The translations under genes were made by a program, and so were the position numbers. This document shows positions 9,118 to 18,200 of a DNA stretch of 64,000 nucleotides, piece after piece. The stretch is taken from contig JAQBYN010000016.1 of NCBI GenBank assembly GCA_027622715.1, positions 1 through 64,000 of the forward strand, in the 5' to 3' direction. The notes below the pieces were generated by a model. It did not search any database, was not told the origin of the DNA, and saw only the letters and a list, made by a program, of their open reading frames with translations. Source of the stretch: Pseudomonadota bacterium (lineage in GTDB: Bacteria; Pseudomonadota; Alphaproteobacteria; SHVP01). The stretch's first letter is position 1; every line of letters begins with the position of its first letter.

Positions 9118-9576
9118 ATTCAGGTTCGCCTCGCCGATCTAGTTGCGACCGATGCCTTCGCGGCGAGGCTCAGCCGCTCTTTGCGCAAAGGCGATTTTGT
9201 CGCGTTGCGGGGCGAACTTGGCGTCGGCAAGACGGTGGTTGCCCGGCAGATTATTCGAACCATCGGCGGCGTTCCCGCCGAAGAGGTGGCAAGCCCGACT
9301 TTCAACCTGGTGCTGATCTATGGCTACCCGCACATGATCATCTGGCACTTCGATCTCTATCGGATCAATGCGCCCGAGGAGACATGGGAATTGGGTTTGG
9401 AGGATGCACTGGCCGAAGGTATCGCACTCGTCGAATGGCCGGAACGACTTGGTCAATATCTTCCTGAGGATCGGATAGACGTTGTCTTGAGCTATGAGGG
9501 CTCCGGCCGGGTTGCCAAAATTACCGGGCGCGGCGCCCACAAAGATCGCATTGAAGCCGAGGACTGGAGCGCGTGA
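9118..9576 (+). CDS. tsaE: tRNA threonylcarbamoyladenosine biosynthesis ATPase TsaE
   Basis: TsaE is the ATPase that drives the TsaB-TsaD complex making the t6A modification at tRNA position 37. The P-loop is GELGVGKT, followed by S-P-T-F-N-L and the W-H-F-D-L-Y-R segment diagnostic for TsaE. The first conventional start codon (TTG 9181) lies only nine codons before the P-loop and would remove the family's N-terminal helix. The reading frame continues upstream with residues fitting that helix (L-A-D-L-V-A-T-D-A-F-A-A-R-L). The only possible initiators there are ATT 9118, preceded by GGGGA about 6 bases upstream, and CTG 9091. I take ATT 9118 as the best guess. It is coupled to amgK (GTGA overlap). 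Confidence 0.88.
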   Translation: MQVRLADLVATDAFAARLSRSLRKGDFVALRGELGVGKTVVARQIIRTIGGVPAEEVASPTFNLVLIYGYPHMIIWHFDLYRINAPEETWELGLEDALAEGIALVEWPERLGQYLPEDRIDVVLSYEGSGRVAKITGRGAHKDRIEAEDWSA

Positions 9577-10595
9577 GCGACCGCCTGCCATTGGCGCGGC
9601 AGTTTCTGGCGGACGCGGGCTGGGCCGGTGCGCGTCTCGAGCCCTTGAGCGGCGATGCATCGTTCCGCCGATATTTCAGAGTTCTCAGCGGCCTGCGCCC
9701 CGCGATATTGATGGATGCACCACCGGGGCGCGAAGACGTGCGGCCGTTTATGCGGGTCGGACGCGCGCTCCGCGGCTTCGGATATAGCGCGCCCGAGATT
9801 TTTGCGGCTGACCCCGAGAACGGGTTTTTATTACTCGAGGATCTGGGCGACGATCTCTACAACGCGGTCATTGCCCGCGGTGAATCCGAGCCAACCCTCT
9901 ATATGGCCGCGATCGAATTGCTCCGAGATCTGCACAAGCGTCACGTGCCGCTGGGCACGCCATCCTTCGACAATACGCGGGCCTTCCGCGAGGTTCGGCT
10001 GTTCGTCGAATGGACACTACCCGCGCTTCTGGGCGGACCGGTTCCGGCGGCGGCGATCGATGCGTTCGAGACCCACTGGGGTGAGATTCTTCCGCCCCTG
10101 CTTCAAGAACGGCCAGTCCTCACGTTGTTTGATTTTCACGCGGAGAATCTGATCTGGCTGCCGCAACGAACCCGCTTGCGCCGGATCGGTCTGCTGGATT
10201 ACCAAGATGCGGTGGCCGGCGCGGCGTCGTATGACGTGGTCTCGTTGCTGGAAGACGCGCGGCGCGATGTTTCGCCCAGCGTCGTTCAGGTGGCGCTAGA
10301 CCACTATTTGAACGGGGCAACGCCAGCGGCGCGTGAGGCGTTCTTGCTGTCCTATGCTTTGGCGGGGGCGCAGCGAAACACCAGAATACTCGGCGTGTTT
10401 GCGCGCCTGTTTTTACGCGACGGAAAGAGTGGCTATCTCAAACTTATGCCACGGGTTTGGGGCCACCTGGAGACCGATCTGGCCTCGCCTCCGTTGGCGC
10501 CGCTGCGCGCTTGGTTTGACCGTTACGTGCCTGCACCGTTGCGGCGTGCCGCGCCGATACCGGAGGCGTTTGCCATCGCAGCTACCGCATCATGA
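9573..10595 (+). CDS. amgK: N-acetylmuramate/N-acetylglucosamine kinase AmgK (aminoglycoside-phosphotransferase fold)
   Basis: AmgK phosphorylates the anomeric carbon of recovered MurNAc/GlcNAc in a cell-wall recycling route that bypasses fosfomycin-sensitive de novo synthesis. The 340-residue protein has the APH-like fold: GDASFRRYFRV near residue 29, the catalytic loop F-D-F-H-A-E-N-L-I and the metal-binding G-L-L-D-Y-Q-D. GTG start at 9573 overlaps the tsaE stop. The next gene, overlapping by 4 bases, is the MurU-type nucleotidyltransferase, the pathway's next enzyme; this pairing supports the specific call over a generic phosphotransferase. Confidence 0.88.
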   Translation: MSDRLPLARQFLADAGWAGARLEPLSGDASFRRYFRVLSGLRPAILMDAPPGREDVRPFMRVGRALRGFGYSAPEIFAADPENGFLLLEDLGDDLYNAVIARGESEPTLYMAAIELLRDLHKRHVPLGTPSFDNTRAFREVRLFVEWTLPALLGGPVPAAAIDAFETHWGEILPPLLQERPVLTLFDFHAENLIWLPQRTRLRRIGLLDYQDAVAGAASYDVVSLLEDARRDVSPSVVQVALDHYLNGATPAAREAFLLSYALAGAQRNTRILGVFARLFLRDGKSGYLKLMPRVWGHLETDLASPPLAPLRAWFDRYVPAPLRRAAPIPEAFAIAATAS

Positions 10596-11305
10596 CGACA
10601 GAGCCGCGCGCGGCGATTGTGCTCGCTGCCGGGTTGGGCCGACGGCTTGGGCCGATCGGGCAACGCACGCCGAAACCGCTGGTCCGTGTCGGCGATAAAG
10701 CGCTGATCGATCATGTGCTCGACGAGTTGGCGGTTGCGGGGATCTCGGCAGCGGTGGTCAATGTCCACCACCTAGCGGCTCAACTGCAGGCGCATTTGGC
10801 GGCGCGCGATCCTCACCAGCTGCCGCGCGTCACGATTTCTGACGAAACCGATGGCCTGCTTGATACCGGTGGTGGTGTCGCGCAGGCGCTTTCATTGTTC
10901 GAGTCAGCGACGTTTGTCCTTGCGGCGAGCGATGTGGTGCGCAGGGGTGCTGGACTAGAGCGACTCATCGATGCATGGGACGATCAAGTCATGGACGTTC
11001 TGATGCTGCTTCAACCCCGAGAATCGGCCACGGGTTTCGACGGCGCCGGCGACTTCTTTCAAGATGACGAGGCCCGTCTCGTTCGACGCGGGGAGGAAGC
11101 ACAGGCGCCGTACGTTTATGCCGGCCTCCTAATCTGTCATCGGCGCGTCTACGACAATGTTCCTGCGGGGCCGTTTTCCAACAACCTGGTCTGGGATCGG
11201 GCGATCGCGGCAGGACGGCTTTTTGGAGTCGTGCATGGCGGCGATTGGTTTCATGTTGGCACCCCAGCGGCGATTGCGCTCGCAGAACGCGCGCTCGAGG
11301 ATTGA
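10592..11305 (+). CDS. murU: N-acetylmuramate-1-phosphate uridylyltransferase MurU (sugar nucleotidyltransferase)
   Basis: The 237-residue protein begins with the nucleotidyltransferase motif A-A-G-L-G-R-R-L-G-P and T-P-K-P-L-V, and has N-V-H-H-L and the H-V-G-T-P end region of the family. Close relatives are often annotated mannose-1-phosphate guanylyltransferase; the translational overlap with amgK (ATGA) points instead to MurU, which makes UDP-MurNAc from MurNAc-1-phosphate. With AmgK it forms a two-step cytosolic recycling shunt. Enzymes that release MurNAc from its phosphate or anhydro forms are not in the window. Confidence 0.85.
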   Translation: MTTEPRAAIVLAAGLGRRLGPIGQRTPKPLVRVGDKALIDHVLDELAVAGISAAVVNVHHLAAQLQAHLAARDPHQLPRVTISDETDGLLDTGGGVAQALSLFESATFVLAASDVVRRGAGLERLIDAWDDQVMDVLMLLQPRESATGFDGAGDFFQDDEARLVRRGEEAQAPYVYAGLLICHRRVYDNVPAGPFSNNLVWDRAIAAGRLFGVVHGGDWFHVGTPAAIALAERALED

Positions 11306-14300
11306 ATGATCAGCGACCGACAAGGCGATCTATTTGATGGGGCGGGCGACGAAGCGACGAGCGTCGTCGCGAACGTCTGCACGATCCCCGCCGGAACGCC
11401 GTTTGTCGACGCCCTTGCTGCCGGATTGATTGAACGCTACGGGCGAGAACCGGGCCTCAGTCGCGTTCGCGTACTGTTGCCGACACGGCGCTCGGTGCGC
11501 GCCTTACAGGAAGCGTTTCTGCGCCAAAGCGGCGGCCGACCTATGTTGTTGCCGCACATCCGGCCGATTGGCGATATCGACGTCGACGAACTGGCACTCG
11601 ATTCACTCATCGCCGAAGCGATGGGCAGCGAGGGCGGCGGGCTCGCGGACATTCCGCCAGCGACCCCCGCGGTTCTGCGACAACTGCTGCTGACCTCGAT
11701 CATTATCAAGTGGAGTCGCCGGTACGACGCGGCCCCTAGCGAGCCCGGTCATGCCGCAAGTCTCGCGCGCGAACTCGCGGGCCTGATCGATCAAGTGCAG
11801 ACCGAAGAATTGTCATTCGACGGCTTGAAGCATCTGGTGCCAGACGGCCTCGCGCACCATTGGCAGAAGACGCTCGAGTTCCTGCAGATTGTCACGCACG
11901 AGTGGCCGAATGTGTTGGCAACCATGGGCTTTATCGATCCCGCTGCTTACCGAAACCGGCTGTTGGCCACGATGGCCAATCAATGGCGCCGGGCGCCGCC
12001 GGGCGATCCCATTGTCGCGGCGGGCTCGACGGGCAGCATCCCGGCAACAGCGAATTTGCTCGGCGCCATTGCGGCGCTGCCGCAGGGGACCGTTGTCCTG
12101 CCGGGTTTGGACCAACGACTCGATGACGCCGCCTGGGAAATGATCGGGCAGACTCATCCTCAATTCGGCATGAAACAACTGCTTGGAAGAATTGGCGTCG
12201 CGCGCGCCCAGGTGACCCATTGGGATCGTACCCAGCGTGAACAATATCGTTCTCACTTGTTTTCAGAGGTGATGCGTCCGGCCGAGTCGACTGACCAGTG
12301 GCACCGCACGCGCGATCTGCCCGAAGGGGTTCTTGACGGTATCACGCGGATCGAATGTCCTGGTCCGCGCGAGGAGGCTGGCGTCGTCGCACTGCTCTTG
12401 CGTGAGGCGCTTGAAGTACCGGGCAAGACCGCGGCCTTGGTCACGGCTGATCGCGCCTTGGCGCGCCGGGTTGCCGCGGAACTTCAGCGCTGGCGGCTCG
12501 ATGTTGACGATTCAGGCGGCGTGCCGCTGAGCCAGACAGCCGCCGGCGCCTTTGTGCGCCTCATCTTGCGCATGCTTGCCGACGACGTTGCGCCGGTGGC
12601 GCTGCTGGCGGCGCTCAAGCATCCACTCGCGGCTGGTGGCGATGCGCCCGGTCGATTTCGGGCGCGCGTTCGGCAACTTGAACTTGCTGTTTTGCACGGT
12701 CCACGGCCCGGCGCCGGATTCAAGGGCCTGCGGGTCGCCTTGGCGCGCCGTAAGGCGCCCGACGACTTGCGGACATGGCTGCGGCAATTGGAAAGATCTG
12801 CGAAACCGTTGATGGCCGCTTTGCGCCGCCCTAATGCGCCGTTGGAGGCGCTGGTTAGCGCCCACCTCGGTTTCGCAGAGGAACTTGCCGCCAGCGATGA
12901 CGCAGCGGGATCGGAACGTCTGTGGCAGGGCGACGCCGGTGAATCGCTGTCAGACCTGTTTCGCGAGATCATCGAAGGGGTCGCCGGGCTTCCCAACGTC
13001 CGAGGTGCCGATTATCCGGCGCTAATCGAGGAACTGATGGCCGATCGCGTCGTGCGACCGCGATTTGGCGGTCATCCCCGTCTCGCCATCTGGGGCCCGC
13101 TGGAGGCTCGGTTGCAGCAAGCTGACCTCTTGATCCTCGGCGGTTTGAACGAAGGTAAATGGCCACCGGAAACCGAATCCGATCCGTGGCTTAGCAGACC
13201 GATGCGACATCGGTTCGGCTTGCCGCTGCCGGAACGTCGCATCGGGCTCTCGGCCCACGATTTCGTTCAAAGTGCGTGCGCCCCCGAGGTCGTGCTTACG
13301 CGGGCGCTGAAAGTTGAAGGCACGCCTACGGTCGCGTCGCGCTGGTTGCTTCGCCTAGAAACGTTGGTTGGCGCGCCGCAAGAGGTCGAGGCCGCTCGGG
13401 CTGCGCGCTACCTCGGTTGGATGCAGCGGCTCGATTGGGATGGCGTCGCGCACCCGGTTGCGCCGCCGTCGTTTTCGCCGCCGGTCGCGGCGCGGCCACG
13501 CGAGCTTTCGGCGACCGATGTCGAATTGCTGGTGCGCAATCCATATGGGGTGTACGCGAAGAAAGTATTGGGCTTGCGGCCGCTTGATCCAATCGACTCC
13601 GAGCCGGGCGCGGCCGACCGGGGATCGTTCATCCACCAGGCGCTCGACGATTTTGTTTCTGCCTATACCGATATCTTGCCCGACAACGCCGTGGAAGAGC
13701 TTCACCGGTTCGGCAAGAAGGCCTTCGGTGACACGTTGAACGAACCAATTGTGGCGGCGTTTTGGTGGCCGTGGTTCGAACAGATCGCGGACTGGTTCAT
13801 TGGGTTCGAACGGACGCGGCGACAAACCACCAAGACGATTGTCAGTGAGGCAAAGGGCCGTTGGACCTTCGACGGCCCGCACGGGCCGCTCACGGTCACC
13901 GCCAAAGCCGACCGAATTGATCGGCTGCCGGATGGATCGTTGTCCGTCATCGACTACAAGACCGGCGCGGTGCCACGACAGGAAGATGTCAAACTCGGGC
14001 TCAGTCCCCAATTGTCGGTTGAGGCCGTTATTGCTGAGGAGGGCGGCTTTGAGGGCATTCCGCCGACGCCGGTTTCTGAGCTGGCGTATTGGAAACTCGG
14101 CGGTGCGGCCGCGGGAAAGCTACATCCGGTTCGTGTCAATGAGGATGAAGGCGGCATTGCGGCGCTGATTGCCGAAGCGCGGAACGGCATCGAGGCGATC
14201 ATCTACAAATTCGATAACCCTGACACACCCTATCTGTGTCGCCCTCGCCCGTTCGCCGAGCCGCGGTTCGACGACTACGAGCACCTTGCCCGTTTCAAGG

Positions 14301-14332
14301 AATGGGCGGCGGAAGGCGAGGTGGAAGGATGA
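11306..14332 (+). CDS. addB: Double-strand break repair protein AddB
   Basis: AddB is the partner of the AddA helicase-nuclease that resects DNA ends and loads RecA. The 1008-residue protein has an inactivated helicase-like N-terminal half (no intact P-loop seen) and a C-terminal PD-(D/E)XK nuclease with F-I-H-Q-A-L-D-D-F and the catalytic core S-V-I-D-Y-K-T-G. The ATG directly follows the murU stop (TGA-ATG), and the gene overlaps addA by an ATGA. The alphaproteobacterial AddAB form is used here in place of RecBCD. Confidence 0.93.
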   Translation: MISDRQGDLFDGAGDEATSVVANVCTIPAGTPFVDALAAGLIERYGREPGLSRVRVLLPTRRSVRALQEAFLRQSGGRPMLLPHIRPIGDIDVDELALDSLIAEAMGSEGGGLADIPPATPAVLRQLLLTSIIIKWSRRYDAAPSEPGHAASLARELAGLIDQVQTEELSFDGLKHLVPDGLAHHWQKTLEFLQIVTHEWPNVLATMGFIDPAAYRNRLLATMANQWRRAPPGDPIVAAGSTGSIPATANLLGAIAALPQGTVVLPGLDQRLDDAAWEMIGQTHPQFGMKQLLGRIGVARAQVTHWDRTQREQYRSHLFSEVMRPAESTDQWHRTRDLPEGVLDGITRIECPGPREEAGVVALLLREALEVPGKTAALVTADRALARRVAAELQRWRLDVDDSGGVPLSQTAAGAFVRLILRMLADDVAPVALLAALKHPLAAGGDAPGRFRARVRQLELAVLHGPRPGAGFKGLRVALARRKAPDDLRTWLRQLERSAKPLMAALRRPNAPLEALVSAHLGFAEELAASDDAAGSERLWQGDAGESLSDLFREIIEGVAGLPNVRGADYPALIEELMADRVVRPRFGGHPRLAIWGPLEARLQQADLLILGGLNEGKWPPETESDPWLSRPMRHRFGLPLPERRIGLSAHDFVQSACAPEVVLTRALKVEGTPTVASRWLLRLETLVGAPQEVEAARAARYLGWMQRLDWDGVAHPVAPPSFSPPVAARPRELSATDVELLVRNPYGVYAKKVLGLRPLDPIDSEPGAADRGSFIHQALDDFVSAYTDILPDNAVEELHRFGKKAFGDTLNEPIVAAFWWPWFEQIADWFIGFERTRRQTTKTIVSEAKGRWTFDGPHGPLTVTAKADRIDRLPDGSLSVIDYKTGAVPRQEDVKLGLSPQLSVEAVIAEEGGFEGIPPTPVSELAYWKLGGAAAGKLHPVRVNEDEGGIAALIAEARNGIEAIIYKFDNPDTPYLCRPRPFAEPRFDDYEHLARFKEWAAEGEVEG

Positions 14333-17300
14333 ACCTGCCGCTCGCGAACAGCGCACGGGTCAAGAGTGCCGAGCAGTATAGCGGCGGCGACCCCACCCAG
14401 AACGTTTGGGTCGCCGCGTCAGCCGGCTCGGGCAAGACCAGCGTACTGGTCGATAGATTGTTGCGGCTATTGCTTCAGGGCGTCGAGCCGCACCGCCTGC
14501 TGTGTCTGACTTTTACCAAGGCGGCCGCTGCCGAAATGTCCGATCGACTGTTTCGCGAACTGAGCCGGTGGGTCGTGCAAACCGATCTCGAATTGATGGC
14601 GACATTACGCGAGACGACTGGCGCCGATGTCGATCCGGCGACGCTAATCTTCGCTCGTCGGTTGTTTGCACGCGTTCTCGAAACACCTGGCGGGTTGCGC
14701 ATCCAAACCATTCACGGGTTTTGCGAATCGCTTCTGGCACGCTTTCCGTTGGAGGCAGGTCAACCGCCCAATTTCGAAGTTTTCGACGATCGTCGTGCGC
14801 TCGACCTCTTGGCGAATGCGCGCGACGGCGTCTTGCTCGATGCCGCGGAAGACGACGGGTTGAGTCATGCGCTGACCACGATCAGCGGTCGAATTGGGGA
14901 ACTCCGATTTCTCGATGTGATCAACAGGTTGGTGGGCGAACGAGGCCGCATCGATCGACTCATCACCCGGTGTGGCGGCATCGCGAAGCTCGTCGAGGCG
15001 ACCTTCAGAAAGCTCGACGTCGCACCGGGCGAAACCGAAGCAACTGTGGTCGGGGCAGCGTGTGCGGGCGACTTCAACGAACCCGGGCTGCGCGCCGCGG
15101 CGGACGTGCTCTTGCGTGGATCGAAAACAGATGTGGCGCGGGGCGAAGTTTTGGCGGCATGGCTTCGGCGTGATGCCCATGATCGTGCGACTTCGTTTGA
15201 CGATTACGTGGCCGCTTATCTGACCAACGATGGAACGATCCGTAAGACCCTACTGACGAAAGCCTCGCGAGAACGCATGCCCGAGGCCGACGACATTCTC
15301 GAGAAGGAAGCGGAACGTATCCTGGCTGTTTCTGAGCGTCGTCGGGCGGTCAATGTGGCAATTGGGACTGCGGCCTTGCTCGAACTCGGTGACGCTATTT
15401 TGACGCGCTATCAAGAGGCCAAGCGGGCGCGCAACGCCCTTGATTACGACGATTTGATATTGCGCGCCCGGTCGCTGCTCACGCAGAGCGATATTACGGC
15501 TTGGATTTTGTTCAAGCTCGACGGTGGCATCGACCACATTCTGGTGGACGAGGCGCAGGACACCAGCCCCGAGCAATGGGAGGTGATATTCGCGTTGGCC
15601 GAGGAGTTCTTCGCGGGCGTGGGCGCACGCGATACCTTGCGCACCGTGTTCGTGGTCGGTGACGAAAAGCAATCGATCTACAGCTTTCAGGGTGCAGACC
15701 CGAAGGCGTTCGAAGAAATGCGTCACCTTTTTCGCGATCGAGCCAAAGGCGCTGGCACCGGGTGGCAGCAGGTTCCCCTGCTGACGTCCTACCGCTCGGT
15801 GCCGGTCGTTTTGGAGTTCGTCGACCGCGTGTTCCGCGATGCCAGCGCGCGTGAAGGTGTAACCTTCGACGCCGAATGGAGTCCTCATAGCGCTTTTCGA
15901 CAAGGCTTCGGCGGCCTTGTCGAAGTTTGGCCGACCATTACCGCGACCGACCCTGAGAAGATTCCATGGGATGCGCCGATACGACAGGTCTTGGCATCGA
16001 GCGCTGAAGCGAAGCTGGCCATTCGTATTGCTCGAACCATTGGGAAGTGGATCGACCAGGACGAAATGCTGATCGCGCGGAACCGACCGGTCCGTCCCGA
16101 AGACATCATGATTCTTGTGCGCCGCCGCGGCCTCTTCTTCGAAGAAATGGTGTTGGCACTCAAGAAAGAAGGCGTTCCCGTCGCCGGTGCCGACCGGATG
16201 ATTTTGACCAAACAGCTCGTCGTTGAGGATCTCATTGCGCTCGGCCGCTTTGTCCTGCTGCCCGATGACGACTTGACGCTGGCGGAAGTGTTGAAGGGGC
16301 CGTTTTGCGGATTCGACGACGCGGCGTTGTTCGATCTGGCCGCCGGTCGCGGCAAGAATCATTTGTGGGCAGTCCTGCAAGATCGTCGGAATGAGAGTGC
16401 CGACTTCGGTGCCGCACACCAGTTTCTCGTCGAGGTCATGAATCTGGCGGATCATGTCACGCCCTATGATTTCTATGCCGCCGTGCTGGGCGGGGGTGGG
16501 CGTGCCAAGCTTTTGGGGCGGCTCGGTCGTGAGGCCGAAGATCCGATGGACGAGTTCATGTCTCGGGCTCTGGCGTTCGAGCGCGATCACGCGCCGTCGC
16601 TAGAGGGCTTCTTGCGCTGGATCGAAGTCGACGAGGCAGAGGTCAAACGCGATTTGGAGCAGGCCCGTAATCAGGTCCGCGTCATGACTGTCCACGGCGC
16701 AAAAGGTTTGCAGGCGCCGGTGGTGATTCTGCCGGACACATGCACGCTACCGCTCGAAGACAGTCCGTTCTTTTGGACCGACGACACTGATGCAGCACTG
16801 CTGCTATGGCCGGCGCGCAAAGACGGCGACGACGCCTTGTCGCGCGACGCCCGTGAGCGCACCCGAGAGGATCGTGATCGGGAGTATCGCCGCCTGCTTT
16901 ACGTCGCCATGACTCGGGCCGAGGACCGGCTCTATGTCTGTGGATGGGAAACCCGAAATCGCCGGGCCAAGGGCTGCTGGTACGATCTGATGGCGGTCGC
17001 CGTTGAAGAACTTGGCGAGGAAGTCGAGGTCGATTTCGGCGAGGAGGCCGGCCCGCAAAAGGCGTGGCGGTGTATCGGCACGCAGGTGGCGACTGTTGCG
17101 GCGACACCTGAGCAACAAGACCTGCCATTCGCGACGCAACCTCTGCCGGCGTGGATTGGCCAGGCGCCGCCGCGCGAGCCGTTTCCGCCGCGCCCGCTGT
17201 CGCCGTCCCGTCCGAGCGGCGATGAGCAGACGGTTCGATCACCCCGCGACGACGATCGCGACCGCTTCCGGCGGGGCAACATTATCCACCGCCTCTTACA

Positions 17301-17754
17301 GTTTTTGCCGGAGGTGCCGGGCGATCGCAGAGGCGATGTTGCGGCGCGGTTTGTCGGGCAATCCGGATTTGGGTTTGATCGTGGACAGCAGCACAATATT
17401 GTCGCCGAGACGATTGCCGTGCTGAGCCATCCAGACTTTGCCCGCGTATTTGCACCGGGATCGTTGGCCGAAGCGCCGATCGCTGGGGTCATTGGCGACA
17501 CAGTGGTGTCGGGTCAGGTTGACCGTCTAGCGATTTCCGACAGCGAGATATTGATTGTCGACTTCAAGACCAATCGTGACGCGCCCGAGACTGTGGCGGG
17601 CATTCCAGCCGGCTACATCCGTCAGATGGCGCTGTATAGCGCGGTGCTGTCGCGTGTTTTCCCCGATCACACGATACGCGCCGCATTGCTATGGACAGAT
17701 ACGGCGCTGTTGATGACTATTCCCGATTCGCTTCTTCGAACCGCGACGCCTTGA
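14329..17754 (+). CDS. addA: Double-strand break repair helicase AddA
   Basis: AddA is a UvrD-type superfamily-1 helicase with a C-terminal nuclease. The 1141-residue protein has the P-loop A-S-A-G-S-G-K-T-S near residue 30, the L-C-L-T-F-T-K-A-A-A-A-E-M motif, the Walker B VDEAQDTSPEQW, the E-K-Q-S-I-Y-S-F-Q-G motif III, motifs V/VI (V-M-T-V-H-G-A-K-G-L and Y-V-A-M-T-R-A) and a nuclease core L-I-V-D-F-K-T-N. The start ATG overlaps the addB stop. A longer upstream ATG is rejected because it reads inside addB. Confidence 0.95.
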   Translation: MNLPLANSARVKSAEQYSGGDPTQNVWVAASAGSGKTSVLVDRLLRLLLQGVEPHRLLCLTFTKAAAAEMSDRLFRELSRWVVQTDLELMATLRETTGADVDPATLIFARRLFARVLETPGGLRIQTIHGFCESLLARFPLEAGQPPNFEVFDDRRALDLLANARDGVLLDAAEDDGLSHALTTISGRIGELRFLDVINRLVGERGRIDRLITRCGGIAKLVEATFRKLDVAPGETEATVVGAACAGDFNEPGLRAAADVLLRGSKTDVARGEVLAAWLRRDAHDRATSFDDYVAAYLTNDGTIRKTLLTKASRERMPEADDILEKEAERILAVSERRRAVNVAIGTAALLELGDAILTRYQEAKRARNALDYDDLILRARSLLTQSDITAWILFKLDGGIDHILVDEAQDTSPEQWEVIFALAEEFFAGVGARDTLRTVFVVGDEKQSIYSFQGADPKAFEEMRHLFRDRAKGAGTGWQQVPLLTSYRSVPVVLEFVDRVFRDASAREGVTFDAEWSPHSAFRQGFGGLVEVWPTITATDPEKIPWDAPIRQVLASSAEAKLAIRIARTIGKWIDQDEMLIARNRPVRPEDIMILVRRRGLFFEEMVLALKKEGVPVAGADRMILTKQLVVEDLIALGRFVLLPDDDLTLAEVLKGPFCGFDDAALFDLAAGRGKNHLWAVLQDRRNESADFGAAHQFLVEVMNLADHVTPYDFYAAVLGGGGRAKLLGRLGREAEDPMDEFMSRALAFERDHAPSLEGFLRWIEVDEAEVKRDLEQARNQVRVMTVHGAKGLQAPVVILPDTCTLPLEDSPFFWTDDTDAALLLWPARKDGDDALSRDARERTREDRDREYRRLLYVAMTRAEDRLYVCGWETRNRRAKGCWYDLMAVAVEELGEEVEVDFGEEAGPQKAWRCIGTQVATVAATPEQQDLPFATQPLPAWIGQAPPREPFPPRPLSPSRPSGDEQTVRSPRDDDRDRFRRGNIIHRLLQFLPEVPGDRRGDVAARFVGQSGFGFDRGQQHNIVAETIAVLSHPDFARVFAPGSLAEAPIAGVIGDTVVSGQVDRLAISDSEILIVDFKTNRDAPETVAGIPAGYIRQMALYSAVLSRVFPDHTIRAALLWTDTALLMTIPDSLLRTATP

Positions 17755-17828
17755 CCCTCTGCCGAGCCCTACCTACAGTTTGAAATAAGCCCCTGTGGCA
17801 TTCCGTTCCTCAATCCAAGGATTTTCCC

Positions 17829-18149
17829 ATGCCGACAACCAAGGTCACTGATTCGTCGTTCGAGAACGACGTGCTGAAAGCGAGCGGGCCGGTCGTCGTC
17901 GACTATTGGGCCGAATGGTGTGGGCCGTGCAAGCAAATCGGTCCGGCGCTGGAGGAGATCTCCAATGAGTTGGACGGCAAAGTCACCGTTGCCAAGTTGA
18001 ATATTGATGAGAATCCGCAAGTGCCGGGAAAATACGGCATCCGCGGTATTCCCACTTTGATGTTGTTCAAAGATGGCAAGGTCGCCTCGACGAAAGTCGG
18101 CCCTCTACCGAAGAGCAAACTGCTGGAATGGATTCAATCCGAGATCTGA
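17829..18149 (+). CDS. trxA: Thioredoxin
   Basis: The 106-residue cytosolic thioredoxin has the active site W-C-G-P-C at about residues 34-38, the cis-proline loop R-G-I-P-T-L and no signal peptide. It lies 74 bases after addA and is closed by a strong intrinsic terminator, so it ends the plus-strand run. It is convergent with folC. Its likely partners, thioredoxin reductase and ribonucleotide reductase, are not in the window. Confidence 0.97.
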   Translation: MPTTKVTDSSFENDVLKASGPVVVDYWAEWCGPCKQIGPALEEISNELDGKVTVAKLNIDENPQVPGKYGIRGIPTLMLFKDGKVASTKVGPLPKSKLLEWIQSEI

Positions 18150-18171
18150 GCGGGCCAACATAAGAGAACCC

Positions 18172-18197
18172 GGGCGGCGCAGGTGCCGCCCTTTTTT
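18172..18197 (+). terminator. Intrinsic terminator after trxA
   Basis: GGGCGGC and GCCGCCC form a 7-bp GC stem with a 6-nt loop, followed at once by TTTTTT (18192-18197). It ends 3 bases before the folC stop on the other strand, so it separates the convergent runs. There is no T-run in the opposite direction. Confidence 0.92.
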
Positions 18198-18200
18198 CTG

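Noticed and set aside
9046-9200. PckA-TsaE readthrough fusion, as both are in one frame with no other stop
   Set aside because: The linker is Arg/Pro-rich without domain features and the functions are unrelated; separate initiation of TsaE is simpler.
15250-16590. 446-codon open frame on the minus strand inside addA
   Set aside because: It is antisense to a region with all helicase motifs in the right order; high GC and codon bias create long shadow frames. No family match in its translation.
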